Assembly: GCF_018131005.1 (NCBI RefSeq)
Contig: NZ_JAFCJK010000009.1
Coordinates: 225,349-289,348 of the forward strand
DNA: 64,000 nt
Direction: 5' to 3'
Origin: Bradyrhizobium lablabi
GTDB lineage: Bacteria; Pseudomonadota; Alphaproteobacteria; Rhizobiales; Xanthobacteraceae
Shown piece by piece: positions 1 through 8,788 of the stretch. Below the pieces are notes generated by a model. The model saw only the letters and a list, made by a program, of their open reading frames with translations, had not been told where the DNA came from and made no database searches. Position 1 is the first letter of the stretch, and the number at the start of each line of letters is the position of its first letter. Made by a program: the position numbers and the translations under genes.

Positions 1-155
1 GGCTCGGTTTCACAACCGGGGAACCGGCTGCGAATCATGTCGCTGGTCGAGGCAAGCCCCGATAAGCACAGCAGTTTGTCAGTCTGGCGACACGGCCAGA
101 GGCAGGTCGGCCGGAAGTGCGCAAACTCTGCGCCTCTCCCCGGAATATGCGGCAG
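1..155. other. Window edge, no gene seen
   Basis: I see no convincing coding frame in the first 155 bases. They lie downstream of the minus-strand phosphatase gene. In many Rhizobiales the next gene in this cluster is infA, which would lie beyond the left edge. Confidence 0.4.
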
Positions 156-623
156 CTATCCGCTCGCAGCCGCGACCTTGGCAAAGCGGCGGCGGATGCG
201 GAGCAGGAGGGCGTCGCAGACCTCCCGGTAGGCGGCGAGCTTCTGCTCGCGATTGCCGCTGGCGCCGGTCGGATCATGCGTCGGCCAGTACTCGACATCG
301 GCGGCGAGCGTGCGGGTGAGATCGAGCGCCTTGTGGTGTGCCTCGGGCGAGAGGGTGATGATGAGATCGAAGTTCAGCCCCTCCCAGTCCTCGAGCTCCT
401 CGAAGGTGGTCGGCTTGTGAGTCGAGATGTCCTGGCCGAGTTCGGCCATCACGGCGACCGCGAACGGATCGAGCTCGCCCTTCTTGACGCCGGCCGAGCG
501 TACATAGAGGCCCTGCGGAAACATCTGCTGCAGCATGCTTTGGGCCATCGGCGACCGCACGCTGTTGAAGCCGCATGCGAACAGCACGGCCTGCGGATCG
601 CGCGCGCGCAGCGGCGCCACCAT
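156..623 (-). CDS. Low molecular weight protein-tyrosine phosphatase family protein
   Basis: A 155-aa cytoplasmic protein of the LMW-PTP/arsenate-reductase-like fold. The phosphate-binding loop C-x5-R-S is visible at residues 17-24 (CGFNSVRS), at the N terminus after a beta strand as the family requires. A late HDPTG segment is a candidate for the general-acid Asp loop. Length matches the family. It is the last visible gene of the conserved DUF2948-hisD-UPF0262-phosphatase series and starts about 55 nt after UPF0262, so co-transcription is likely. Substrate unknown: it could act on phosphotyrosine or be an ArsC-like reductase, but extra ArsC cysteines are not obvious. Function beyond the family is not inferred. 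Confidence 0.85.
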   Translation of the reverse strand: MVAPLRARDPQAVLFACGFNSVRSPMAQSMLQQMFPQGLYVRSAGVKKGELDPFAVAVMAELGQDISTHKPTTFEELEDWEGLNFDLIITLSPEAHHKALDLTRTLAADVEYWPTHDPTGASGNREQKLAAYREVCDALLLRIRRRFAKVAAASG

Positions 624-677
624 GCGATCAGGCTTTTTTCGAAGGGGCTGTCACCCCATCGCGAACAATCCTGACCA

Positions 678-1181
678 TCATGCGCCCTCACCCTTCCAGT
701 GCAGCACGGTGATCAGCGTGAACAGCCGCCGTGCGGTCTCGAAGTCGATGCGCACCTTGCCCTTGAGGCGTTCCTGCAGCGTGCGCGAGCCCTCGTCGTG
801 GATGCCGCGCCGGCCCATGTCGATCGCCTCGATCTTGTCGGGAGTAGCCGTGCGGATCGCCTGGTAATAGCTGTCGCAGATCATGAAGTAGTCCTTCACG
901 ACGCGGCGGAACGGTGTCAGCGACAACAGATGCGCGACCACAGGGGCGCCGTCCTCCTGGCGGATATCGAACATCAGCCGGTTGCCGGTAATGGCAATGT
1001 GCAGCGTATAGGGGCCCGCCGTCGCGCCTTCGGGTGCGAACAAATTCTCCTCGATCAGATCGTAGATCGCGATGGCGCGCTCATGTTCGATGTCGGGCCC
1101 GGAACGGCCGATCGATTCCTCGTCGAGCGTCACCGCGACGATGCGATTGTTGGAATCCGCGTCGGCAGGCTGCTTGGTCAT
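678..1181 (-). CDS. UPF0262 family protein
   Basis: A 167-aa protein of the UPF0262 family, conserved in alphaproteobacteria and of unknown function. The start at 1181 is chosen because its ATG overlaps the hisD stop as ATGA, and the family begins with a short polar stretch before 'RIVAVTLDEES'. The frame stays open further upstream, but only inside hisD. The C-terminal half holds the basic/acidic region around 'EAIDMGRRGIHDEGS' that typifies the family. It sits between hisD and the LMW phosphatase and is probably translated from the same mRNA. Confidence 0.88.
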   Translation of the reverse strand: MTKQPADADSNNRIVAVTLDEESIGRSGPDIEHERAIAIYDLIEENLFAPEGATAGPYTLHIAITGNRLMFDIRQEDGAPVVAHLLSLTPFRRVVKDYFMICDSYYQAIRTATPDKIEAIDMGRRGIHDEGSRTLQERLKGKVRIDFETARRLFTLITVLHWKGEGA

Positions 1182-2473
1182 GAGAGGTTGAGGCGCATTC
1201 CGACGGAGCGTGAGTGGGCATCGAGACCCTCGGCCCGGCCGAGCGTCATCGCGGCAGGCCCGAGCGCACGCAACTGATCCGGCCCGCACTTCAGGATCGA
1301 GGTTCGCTTCATGAAGTCAAGCACCCCGAGGCCGGAGGAGAACCGCGCCGAGCGCGCAGTCGGGAGCACGTGGTTGGAGCCGCCGACATAGTCGCCGATC
1401 GCTTCCGGCGTATGGGCGCCCAGGAAGATAGCACCGGCATTGCGGACCTTTCTCGACAGGCCTTCGGCATCCGCGGTCATGATCTCCAGATGCTCGGCGG
1501 CGATCGCATTCGCGAGCTCGACGGCGTCGTCGAGCCGCTCGACCATGATGACCGCGCCAAAATCCTTCCACGAGGCGCGGGCGATTTCGGCGCGCGGCAA
1601 GGTGGCAAGCTGGGCCTCGACCGCGAGCTCGACGTCGGCGGCAAGCCGCGCCGAATCCGTGATCAGGATCGACTGCGCGCTGACGTCGTGCTCGGCCTGC
1701 GCGAGGAGATCGGCGGCGATCCAGTCGGCGTTGCCGGTGTCGTCGGCAATCACCAGCACTTCGGAGGGACCCGCAATCATGTCGATGCCGACCTTGCCGA
1801 ACACCAGCCGCTTGGCGGCAGCGACATAGGCGTTGCCGGGGCCGACGATTTTTGCAACCGGCGCGATCGTCGCGGTGCCATAGGCGAGCGCGGCCACCGC
1901 CTGCGCGCCGCCGACGCGATAGATCTCGGAGACGCCGCCGAGATGCGCAGCCGCCAGCACCAGAGGATTGAGCCTGCCGTCCGGCGCCGGCACCACCATC
2001 ACCATGCGCGGCACGCCCGCGACCTTGGCCGGCACCGCATTCATCAACACCGAGGACGGATAGGCCGCTGTGCCGCCCGGCACGTAGAGTCCGACCGCAT
2101 CGACCGCGCTCCAGCGCCAGCCGAGTTCGACGCCGGCGGCATCGGTGAAGCGTTCATCCTTCGGCATCTGGCGCCGGTGGAAGGATTCGATCCGGTCGCG
2201 CGCGAACGTCAGGGCATCCACGGTCCTTTCGTCGCAGGCCTTCACCGCGGCCTCGATCTCGGCCGGGGTTACGCGCAGGCCCGAGGCATCGATGTCGAGC
2301 CGGTCGAACTTGCGCGTCGCCTCGATCAGCGCCGCATCGCCCCGGGCCGCCACGTCATCGACGATGGCGCGGGTGGCGCGCTCGACATCCGCCGACGCCT
2401 CGCGCTTGGCAGCCAGGAAGTCGCGGAATCGCTGGTCGAAATCGGCGCTCTGTCGGTCCAGGCGAACGGGCAT
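1178..2473 (-). CDS. hisD: Histidinol dehydrogenase
   Basis: 431 aa, the usual length for HisD. The enzyme oxidises L-histidinol to L-histidine in two NAD+-dependent steps, the last two reactions of histidine biosynthesis, as a Zn-dependent cytoplasmic dimer. Family hallmarks seen include 'GLYVPGGTAAYPSSVLMNAVPA' (glycine-rich, mid N-terminal half), 'VGPGNAYVAAAKR', 'IAGPSEVLVIAD' and 'AEHDVSAQSILITDS' with its QAEHD metal/catalytic region. The ATG is at 2473. Its stop overlaps the UPF0262 start, which implies translational coupling. It stands apart from other his genes, as is usual in Rhizobiales. Confidence 0.97.
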   Translation of the reverse strand: MPVRLDRQSADFDQRFRDFLAAKREASADVERATRAIVDDVAARGDAALIEATRKFDRLDIDASGLRVTPAEIEAAVKACDERTVDALTFARDRIESFHRRQMPKDERFTDAAGVELGWRWSAVDAVGLYVPGGTAAYPSSVLMNAVPAKVAGVPRMVMVVPAPDGRLNPLVLAAAHLGGVSEIYRVGGAQAVAALAYGTATIAPVAKIVGPGNAYVAAAKRLVFGKVGIDMIAGPSEVLVIADDTGNADWIAADLLAQAEHDVSAQSILITDSARLAADVELAVEAQLATLPRAEIARASWKDFGAVIMVERLDDAVELANAIAAEHLEIMTADAEGLSRKVRNAGAIFLGAHTPEAIGDYVGGSNHVLPTARSARFSSGLGVLDFMKRTSILKCGPDQLRALGPAAMTLGRAEGLDAHSRSVGMRLNLS

Positions 2474-2647
2474 GACGGCTTTCTTACGGGGGTCAAGGGG
2501 TCAGGGTCCCCTGCTCAATGGCGCGGCGGCCAATGGCCGTCAACCCTTGCCGGTCCGTAAGACGGGCAAAGACGCCCTTCGCACCGTGCCCACCTTATCT
2601 TGGGACGTCGCGGGCATGCTTTGCTTTGCCCTCCCGACCAATTGTGC

Positions 2648-3076
2648 CTATTCCGGCGCGGTACCGAGGTCGTCGGTCCCGAGATCGGTCAGCTCGCATT
2701 CCAGGCACTCGACATCCAGCCGCAGCGCCGCGCCATGGCCGAACATCAGGAGCGCGCAACCGCTGGGCGGATCGGAGGCATAGAACTCGATCCCGAGCAG
2801 TTCCAGTGTTGCTTCGGGCGCCTCCAGGTCGATGTTGCGCGACTTGCATGCCAGCACTCGGTCGAAGCGAAGCGCGGCGATCAACCTTCGCGAACAGGTC
2901 CCGCCCGACAGGGTCTGCTCCCAGTCCAACCTGAACATACCGATCACCAGTCGCTTCTCGTCCTGCCGCCAGACGATGTCCGAGGCCTGGACGCGGGCGT
3001 CCTGCACATGGGCGGAGATGACCGCGAGATCATCCGCATCGAGAGCGATCAGTTTCAGCGGGGCGGGCGGCGACAT
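2648..3076 (-). CDS. DUF2948 family protein
   Basis: A 142-aa protein matching the alphaproteobacterial DUF2948 family ('LKLIALDADDLAVISAHVQDA', 'CALLMFGHGAALRLDVECLE'). Function unknown. I take the start at 3076, just before the conserved N terminus; an in-frame start at 3118 adds only low-complexity residues. The gene lies upstream of hisD on the same strand with a 174-nt gap. The normal upstream neighbour of this family, murA, is not present here, which is discussed as a finding. Confidence 0.85.
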   Translation of the reverse strand: MSPPAPLKLIALDADDLAVISAHVQDARVQASDIVWRQDEKRLVIGMFRLDWEQTLSGGTCSRRLIAALRFDRVLACKSRNIDLEAPEATLELLGIEFYASDPPSGCALLMFGHGAALRLDVECLECELTDLGTDDLGTAPE

Positions 3077-3181
3077 GGCGACACTTATAACGCCTCGGCG
3101 TGCCGGAGGTAGCCGCATGCGGGAAGAAATTCCGCGATCCGCCGTTGCGGTGGGCGGAACCGGGACCGGACGCCGATGACG

Positions 3182-3841
3182 TCAGAGACGATTGATATCT
3201 GCGCTCTCGAGCACCGGCCTCCGATGGCCGTCACGCGCCACCTTGAGCATGGCGCGGCCGAGTTGCTCCGACGTCGTCATGTAGTCCGGCGCGACGCGCA
3301 CAAGAAGGGAGAGCAGTGGCGCGGTTACGACATAGATCGACTGCACCCAGGCAGTCTTGGAGCGCACGCCATGCAACGGCTGGATGCCGGCGGGCCGGAA
3401 CATGTAGGCAGCCTTGAACGGCAGCTTGAGCAGATCGTTTTCGGTCTTGCCCTTGACGCGCGCCCACATCAGCGAGCCGCGCTCCGTTGAATCGGTGCCG
3501 CGGCCGGTGACATAGGTGAAGACCATGCCGGGATTGAGCCGCGCCAGCGTCGTCGCGGCGGCCATCGTGATGTCGTAGGTAAGATGGCGGTAGCGCGCCT
3601 CGTCCATACCGATTGACGATACCCCGAGGCAGAAGAAGCAGGCATCGTAACCGGAGAGCTGCGACTCGATCGCGCTGTAATCCACGAAATTGTCGTGGAT
3701 GAGCTCGACCAGCCTGGAATCGCGCTGGCCGGTCGGGCTGCGCCCGACCGCGAGCACGCGCTCGATGCCCGTGTCGCGCAGGCATTCGCGCAGCACGCCC
3801 TGTCCCACCATGCCGGTCGCACCGAACAGGATGACCTTCAT
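3182..3841 (-). CDS. NAD(P)-binding Rossmann-fold protein (atypical SDR / HTATIP2-like)
   Basis: 219 aa beginning directly with the dinucleotide-binding motif GATGMVGQG (residues 8-16), typical of atypical short-chain dehydrogenases and NmrA/HTATIP2-like epimerase-type proteins. An 'ACFFCLGVSS' strand and 'TYVTGRGTDS' follow. The canonical YxxxK is not obvious, so it may be a redox sensor or an uncharacterised oxidoreductase. The ATG at 3841 puts the Rossmann strand at the very N terminus, as expected. It belongs to a set of minus-strand stress-type genes running up to 7.7 kb. Confidence 0.75.
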   Translation of the reverse strand: MKVILFGATGMVGQGVLRECLRDTGIERVLAVGRSPTGQRDSRLVELIHDNFVDYSAIESQLSGYDACFFCLGVSSIGMDEARYRHLTYDITMAAATTLARLNPGMVFTYVTGRGTDSTERGSLMWARVKGKTENDLLKLPFKAAYMFRPAGIQPLHGVRSKTAWVQSIYVVTAPLLSLLVRVAPDYMTTSEQLGRAMLKVARDGHRRPVLESADINRL

Positions 3842-3950
3842 GGACCTCTCCAGTCTCGCGGGGTCACTCAGACAACGTCACGAACCGATCGCCGCAGATC
3901 GCGGTCAACTGGCCCCGCAAGGACGGCCAGAGGCGCGTTGGTGCCACTGC

Positions 3951-4775
3951 TCAGCCCTTGATGAAGGCGAGCAGATCGGCGTTGATCGTGGCGGCTTCCG
4001 TGGTCGGCATGCCGTGCGGAAAGCCCTTGTAGGTCTTCAGCGTGCCGTTCGGCAGCAGCTTGGCCGACAGCGGGCCCGAGTCCGCATAGGGCACGATCTG
4101 GTCGTCGTCGCCATGCATCACCAGCACCGGCACGGTGATCCTCCTGAGGTCGTCGCTGAAGTCGGTCTGCGAGAACGCGACGATACCGTCGTAATGCGCT
4201 TTCGCGCCTCCCATCATGCCCTGGCGCCACCAGTTCTGGATCACGGCCTCCGACGGTTTTGCCCCCGCCCGGTTGTAGCCGTAGAACGGCCCGGCCGGGA
4301 GGTCGCGGTAGAACTGCGAGCGGTTGGCCGCGAGCTGCGCCTGCAGCCCGTCGAACACCTCCTTCGGCAAGCCTCCCGGATTGGCCGGCGTCTGCACCAT
4401 CAAGGGCGGCACCGCGCTGAGGATCGCCGCCTTGGCCACCCGGCTCTCGCCGTGCCGCGCGATATAGTGCACGACCTCGCCGCCGCCGGTGGAGTGGCCG
4501 ACGTGAACCGCATTCCTCAGCTTGAGATGCAAGGTGAGCGCCGCGAGATCGTCGGCATAATGGTCCATGTCGTGCCCGTCGGAGACCTGGGTGGAGCGGC
4601 CATGGCCGCGGCGATCGTGGGCGATGACGCGAAAGCCGTGATTGAGGAAGAACAGCATCTGGCTGTCCCAATCGTCCGAAGACAGCGGCCAGCCATGGCT
4701 GAACACGATTGGCTGTCCCGAGCCCCAATCCTTGTAGAAAATCTCGACGCCGTCCTTGGTGGTGACGGTGGGCAT
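3951..4775 (-). CDS. Alpha/beta hydrolase (non-heme chloroperoxidase-like)
   Basis: 274 aa. The start at 4775 is supported by AGGAG 9 nt upstream and by the family N terminus (MPTVTTKDGVEIFYKDWG). Visible features are the oxyanion HGWPL segment, the nucleophile elbow GHSTGGGE with catalytic Ser, a C-terminal acid in 'VMHGDDDQIVPY', and a final His in 'FPHGMP'. This architecture matches cofactor-free haloperoxidases/esterases of the alpha/beta-hydrolase superfamily. The physiological substrate is unknown; haloperoxidase activity in this family is usually a side reaction. No signal peptide. Confidence 0.85.
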   Translation of the reverse strand: MPTVTTKDGVEIFYKDWGSGQPIVFSHGWPLSSDDWDSQMLFFLNHGFRVIAHDRRGHGRSTQVSDGHDMDHYADDLAALTLHLKLRNAVHVGHSTGGGEVVHYIARHGESRVAKAAILSAVPPLMVQTPANPGGLPKEVFDGLQAQLAANRSQFYRDLPAGPFYGYNRAGAKPSEAVIQNWWRQGMMGGAKAHYDGIVAFSQTDFSDDLRRITVPVLVMHGDDDQIVPYADSGPLSAKLLPNGTLKTYKGFPHGMPTTEAATINADLLAFIKG

Positions 4776-4893
4776 GGAGCTGCTCCTGTTCTGGCCGTCA
4801 TGCCGGGCGCACGTCGCAGCGTGGCCTGCAATCGGGTGCGGTTGACTTCGGATGACGGGCCGGCGCGGCCGCCTGGCCCGACTCACGTGCCGA

Positions 4894-5403
4894 TCAGGCG
4901 AACGCCATCGGCCTGAACCGGCGCCACGCGCCGATGATCACGAGGACGAAGAACAGCAGCACGATGCCCTGCACGACGGCGAACACCGGCCCGGACGGCG
5001 GGTTGGGCGGCACCGCCGGTGCCAGCGCCTGCAGTGCCGGTATCTTGAGGAAGCTCTGAATCACCAGCACGAAGACGTTGAGATAGAGCGAGACCATCGC
5101 GGTCACGACATAGATCGGGCGCCAGACACCGTTGAGCCGCATCCCATAGAGCGCGATGCAGGCGATCGCGAGCAGCACCAGCGAGAGAATGCCGATCATA
5201 TGCGAGGGCAGGAGCTGCGTGAACGGAAACAGAAATCCGGTGGCGCTGGTCAGGATCGTGAACAGGAGGAAGATCGCGGTCAGTCCGGGCATCGGCTTCG
5301 AGCCGAGCAGGCCGGACATCACGACCAGGCCGCTCGCGATTGCAATCAGACTGATGATCACGTGGACCATCGTCACCGTTGCCAGACTCATGCCCAGGAT
5401 CAT
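4894..5403 (-). CDS. Small polytopic membrane protein, unknown function
   Basis: 169 aa with about four hydrophobic segments. The first is near residues 8-33, then one near 40-62, another near 68-88, and the last two candidates near 95-117 and 140-160; the protein ends in a basic/aromatic tail (AWRRFRPMAFA). I do not recognise the family. It lies between the hydrolase and the UBP zinc-finger gene on the same strand. Composition and length suggest an inner-membrane protein; no enzymatic motif is visible. Confidence 0.65.
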   Translation of the reverse strand: MILGMSLATVTMVHVIISLIAIASGLVVMSGLLGSKPMPGLTAIFLLFTILTSATGFLFPFTQLLPSHMIGILSLVLLAIACIALYGMRLNGVWRPIYVVTAMVSLYLNVFVLVIQSFLKIPALQALAPAVPPNPPSGPVFAVVQGIVLLFFVLVIIGAWRRFRPMAFA

Positions 5404-5580
5404 GTGACGCCACTCCCCGTTGAGGACCCGAGATCAGGTTACGATGCGTCCTGGAGAATTGCTAGTTGGAAGGACGGCCAACATCTCATCCAAAGCCGAA
5501 GCAGGGCTTTTTTGAAAGAGTAAGGCCTTTTTGAAAGTATCACCCGAACGTCACATTCCTGCGTGCGATGAGAAGCGCAC

Positions 5581-5889
5581 TCAGTAATAGCGCGGGATCG
5601 GTCCGTCCTGTGGCGTCTTGCGCCCTGACAGATCGAACAGCACCTCGTCGACATAGCACCAGCCCCAACCTTCCGGCGGGTCATAACCTTCGATGACGGG
5701 ATGGCCGGTGGCGTGGAAATGGGCGGTTGCATGCTTGTTGGGCGAGTCGTCGCAGCAGCCGACATGACCGCAGGTGCGGCAGATCCGCAAATGCAGCCAG
5801 CGGCTGCCGCTCTTCAGGCATTCCTCGCAGCCACGCGCGCTCGGCGTGACGTCCTTGATACCGGCGATGTGCGTGCAGCTCTTTGACAT
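5581..5889 (-). CDS. UBP-type zinc finger protein
   Basis: 102 aa that is essentially one UBP-type zinc finger. Zinc-ligand Cys/His residues are visible: CTHI near residue 5, GCEECLKSG, RICRTCGHVGCCDD, then HATAHFHATGHPV. In eukaryotes this domain binds the ubiquitin C terminus; free-standing bacterial copies have no assigned function. Only 3 nt separate it from the upstream cNMP/flavoprotein gene, so the two form an operon. That pairing recurs in many actinobacteria and rhizobia, suggesting the finger serves the flavoprotein. Confidence 0.88.
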   Translation of the reverse strand: MSKSCTHIAGIKDVTPSARGCEECLKSGSRWLHLRICRTCGHVGCCDDSPNKHATAHFHATGHPVIEGYDPPEGWGWCYVDEVLFDLSGRKTPQDGPIPRYY

Positions 5890-5892
5890 GAT

Positions 5893-7662
5893 CTAGAGGG
5901 GGGCGTTCTCATTGTCGGCGAGGAAACCGTGCAAGGCCGCAACCACCTGCGCGCCCTCGCCGATCGCGCCGCCGACCCGCTTGACCGATCCAGAGCGGAC
6001 GTCGCCGACCGCGAACACGCCGGGCACCGTGGTTTCGAGATGCGGCACGGCGCGCATCCCTTCGCCGCTCTGAACGCCGGTCAGCACGAAACCGCCGCGA
6101 TCGACCTGCACCCCGCAGCCCTCGAGCCAGGCGGTGGCGGGATCAGCGCCGACGAACAGGAAGAGATTGCGGCTATCGAGAGTGAATTCGTCGGGCGCGA
6201 GCCGGCTGCGCCAGCGCACGCGCTCGAGCGTCTCGGCGCCCTCGAGACCGACCACTTCGGTGTTGAACATCAGCTCGATGTTCGGTGTCGCCTCGATGCG
6301 TTCGATCAGGTAGCGCGACATGCTGGCCCCGAGGCCGCCACCGCGGATCATCATGTGGACCTTGCGGGCATGGGTCGACAGGAACACCGCGGCCTGGCCC
6401 GCGGAATTGCCGCCGCCGACCAGCACGACATCCTGGTCGGCACACAGCCGCGCCTCGATCGGCGAGGCCCAGTACCAGACGCCGCGGCCCTCGAAGGCTT
6501 CGAGATTGTCGATCCTGGGCCGGCGGTAGCGGGCCCCGCTTGCGACCACGACCGACTTGGCGCGCAGCGTGTGCCCGCATTCGGTCGCGAGCGCAAAGGC
6601 GCCGGAGGCTTTCGAACAGTCGAGCGACTTGATCGAGACCGGAATCAGCATCTCGGCGCCGAACTTCTGCGCCTGGTTGAAGGCGCGGCCGGCGAGCGCA
6701 AGCCCGGAGATACCGGTTGGGAAACCCAGATAATTCTCGATCCGCGCGCTGGCGCCAGCCTGGCCGCCATAGGCACGCGAGTCGAACACCGCGACCGACA
6801 GTCCTTCGGACGCCGCATAGACCGCGGTCGCAAGGCCCGCCGGGCCGCTGCCGATCACGGCGACATCGTAGAGCTTGTCGTGCGCATGGCTGCCGATCAT
6901 GCCCATTGCCAGCGCCAGCGCCGTCTCGCTTGGATTGCGCAGCACCGTGCCATTGGGGCAGACGACCAGCGGCAGGTCATCGCGGGAGGCCGAATAGCGC
7001 GCGATGAGATCGGCGGCGTCCTTGTCGGTCTCCGGATCGAGGAAATGATGCGGCTGTCCGTTGCGTGAGAGGAAGTTCTGCAGCCGCGCCATGCTGCCGA
7101 GCGACGCCGGGCCGATCAGCACCGGCCCGCCGACGCCGCCCTGGATCAGGCTGACGCGGCGCAGGATCAGCGCGCGCATGATGCGCTCGCCGAGATCGGC
7201 CTCGGCGACCAAGAGCGCGCGCAATTTGTCGGGCCGAATCAACAGCGTCTCGACGTCGCCCTCGGCGCGACCATCTACCAGCGCAACGCGCCCGGCGAGC
7301 TGGCCGATTTCGGCGAGAAATTGTCCCGGTCCCTGGTCGATGATGGGCGTGACACGGCCGAGGCCGTCGCGCTGGGTGAACGAGACGTTGCCCGACAGCA
7401 CCACGAACATGCCGGGGCCGGGCTTGCCGGTTTCGAACAGCGCATCGCCGTGTTGGAAGGAGCGTGGTTCGCCGAAGCGGCGCATCCGCTCGATCTCTGG
7501 CGCCGTCAGGGCCGGGAAAGTCTGCTCATGACGCGGAAAGGCGTAGGTGGTTGCGTTCAGTCGATTGATCCTCGCCTCGTCTACAGCCATCTCACCGACC
7601 CGATCTTCGAACAAACACACACGATCCCGGCTAACGCTCGGGCTCGTTTCCGCCTGCGTCAT
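5893..7662 (-). CDS. cNMP-binding domain fused to thioredoxin-reductase-like FAD oxidoreductase
   Basis: 589 aa. Residues about 55-165 form a cyclic-nucleotide-binding beta-roll (GDALFETGKPGPGMFVVLSG). A thioredoxin-like linker region (about 185-255) precedes a low-molecular-weight thioredoxin-reductase-type flavoprotein with the FAD motif VIGSGPAG near 269-276 and an NADPH motif VGGGNSAGQ. The C-terminal FAD signature ends near VFAVGDVRSGSVKR. The redox CxxC of true thioredoxin reductases is replaced by WYWASPIE-type residues, so it is unlikely to reduce thioredoxin. The ATG at 7662 overlaps the upstream small gene by 32 nt; an ATG at 7590 is an alternative. Confidence 0.85.
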   Translation of the reverse strand: MTQAETSPSVSRDRVCLFEDRVGEMAVDEARINRLNATTYAFPRHEQTFPALTAPEIERMRRFGEPRSFQHGDALFETGKPGPGMFVVLSGNVSFTQRDGLGRVTPIIDQGPGQFLAEIGQLAGRVALVDGRAEGDVETLLIRPDKLRALLVAEADLGERIMRALILRRVSLIQGGVGGPVLIGPASLGSMARLQNFLSRNGQPHHFLDPETDKDAADLIARYSASRDDLPLVVCPNGTVLRNPSETALALAMGMIGSHAHDKLYDVAVIGSGPAGLATAVYAASEGLSVAVFDSRAYGGQAGASARIENYLGFPTGISGLALAGRAFNQAQKFGAEMLIPVSIKSLDCSKASGAFALATECGHTLRAKSVVVASGARYRRPRIDNLEAFEGRGVWYWASPIEARLCADQDVVLVGGGNSAGQAAVFLSTHARKVHMMIRGGGLGASMSRYLIERIEATPNIELMFNTEVVGLEGAETLERVRWRSRLAPDEFTLDSRNLFLFVGADPATAWLEGCGVQVDRGGFVLTGVQSGEGMRAVPHLETTVPGVFAVGDVRSGSVKRVGGAIGEGAQVVAALHGFLADNENAPL

Positions 7663-7828
7663 CTAAGGGGACCGCGGCCGCTTCGGAAGATGCAGCGTCG
7701 CCGCGACCGCGCGCCTGGGACTTTCGCCGCTTCAGGTTCGCGCGCAGGGCCAGTTTCAACCGGTCCTGCCGTGAATCCTTCACGCGAGGACCGCCTGGAT
7801 CGTCGCCCTTGTCAGGATCGCCTGTCAC
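7631..7828 (-). CDS. Small conserved basic protein of Bradyrhizobium type
   Basis: About 65 aa, with a basic helix 'RQDRLKLALRANLKRRKSQARGR' region like small proteins that I recall lying upstream of murA in Bradyrhizobium relatives. The start is uncertain: a GTG at 7828 is taken, and other GTG/TTG codons lie further upstream in an open frame reaching 7894. Function unknown; the charged helix suggests nucleic-acid or ribosome association, which is only a guess. Its 3' end overlaps the start of the flavoprotein gene. Confidence 0.5.
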   Translation of the reverse strand: MTGDPDKGDDPGGPRVKDSRQDRLKLALRANLKRRKSQARGRGDAASSEAAAVPLDDAGGNEPER

Positions 7829-8151
7829 TTTCAAAACCCGCACCCGCCGGTGCCTGCCACGGCGAAGGATAGACAATGGCCGCCGCCGGCGCACCGGCCG
7901 CCCGACAGTCAGCGCGCGTTTTCTGGCATGATTCGGGCGTCGATTGGCGCCAAACGCAGGCGCTTCGCGCGATCGGGAACCAAATCAACCCGGAACCGGC
8001 CGAATTGGCCGGGATCGCTGATCCACAATGCCAATTTCGGCCGGCTTCAACTCCTGCGAACGCGCCCTTTTGCTTGCGCCTCACTGGGCCCTGTGGCAAG
8101 AACCGCCCCGCCCGTTGGGGCCAATTGGGCCGATTCCTTTTTTCCGGGCAT

Positions 8152-8226
8152 GCTGCCGTAGCTCAGTGGTAGAGCACTCCATTGGTAATGGAGAGGTCGA
8201 CAGTTCAATCCTGTCCGGCAGCACCA
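8152..8226 (+). tRNA. tRNA-Thr (anticodon GGT)
   Basis: A full cloverleaf can be drawn. The acceptor stem GCTGCCG (8152-8158) pairs with CGGCAGC (8216-8222). The D-arm is TAGCTCAGTGGTAGAGCA. The anticodon stem CTCCA/TGGAG closes loop TTGGTAA with anticodon GGT. The T-arm is GACAG-TTCAATC-CTGTC. CCA is encoded at 8224-8226. A plus-strand block of mobile-element-type genes begins about 145 nt downstream, so this tRNA is a plausible integration site. Confidence 0.97.
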
Positions 8227-8371
8227 GCAACAGCTTGAAATTGCTTATGCTGTCGGAGCAGCCGCTCCACATTCCCCCACGCCATCACCGTGAACGGACT
8301 TTGAACTTCCCCCAAGGATTGGGGGAAAGCGCGGGGACTCTGTTCGCCGGTTGTTCTGCGGAGTCGCTGTG

Positions 8372-8788
8372 ATGGCCGCGCCTGACATCAAGGCCGCAGC
8401 CCTTCAGCTGCGAAAGCGGGAGCGGCATGAGCTTGAGAGTTACGACGAGTATTCCCGTGTCGTGGCTCATCTCGACGACGCGACACGGGTGATTGAATGC
8501 CGGGATCGCATTCAATGGATCGTCCAGCGCCGTTCCGGGCACCGATGGAACGGCGTCTCATTCTGCCGGACCAAAGAAGCCCTGTTGTGGTGCAGTGGGG
8601 TTAGGGCTGGCGGGAATGCGTCTCTCGATGCCCTGCCGGACCGCTTTCCGGAGGCCGCCGAGGCCAACACAGCCGAGATGGCGGATGGGCGCGGGTTAGA
8701 GAGTGGTGACGGCCTCGTCACGGCTGTGTCGCCGTCCATTGTGGGATTACCGCGCCGGTTGGACATTGGGGAACGCACTAATGTCTAA
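8372..8788 (+). CDS. Conserved hypothetical protein of the tRNA-Thr island
   Basis: 138 aa. The central part 'ATRVIECRDRIQWIVQRRSG' followed by 'WNGVSFCRTKEALL' resembles a small conserved family found beside primase genes in rhizobial prophage-like elements (recalled, not searched). The ATG at 8372 has GGAG about 9 nt upstream and is preferred over a TTG at 8351. Its stop overlaps the next start (ATGTCTAA), which is strong evidence that both frames are translated. Function unknown. Confidence 0.7.
   Translation: MAAPDIKAAALQLRKRERHELESYDEYSRVVAHLDDATRVIECRDRIQWIVQRRSGHRWNGVSFCRTKEALLWCSGVRAGGNASLDALPDRFPEAAEANTAEMADGRGLESGDGLVTAVSPSIVGLPRRLDIGERTNV

Noticed and set aside
1214..2560. Long plus-strand frame of 448 codons
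   Set aside because: It is antisense to hisD, is rich in Arg/His, and shows no family motif; it is a high-GC shadow frame.
5893..7662. Thioredoxin reductase (trxB)
   Set aside because: The redox CxxC is absent, so the trxB name would be misleading.
8203..8226. tRNA 3' end as an attL with a matching attR in the window
   Set aside because: I scanned for GTTCAATCCTGTCCGGCAGC and found no second copy, so island borders cannot be fixed.
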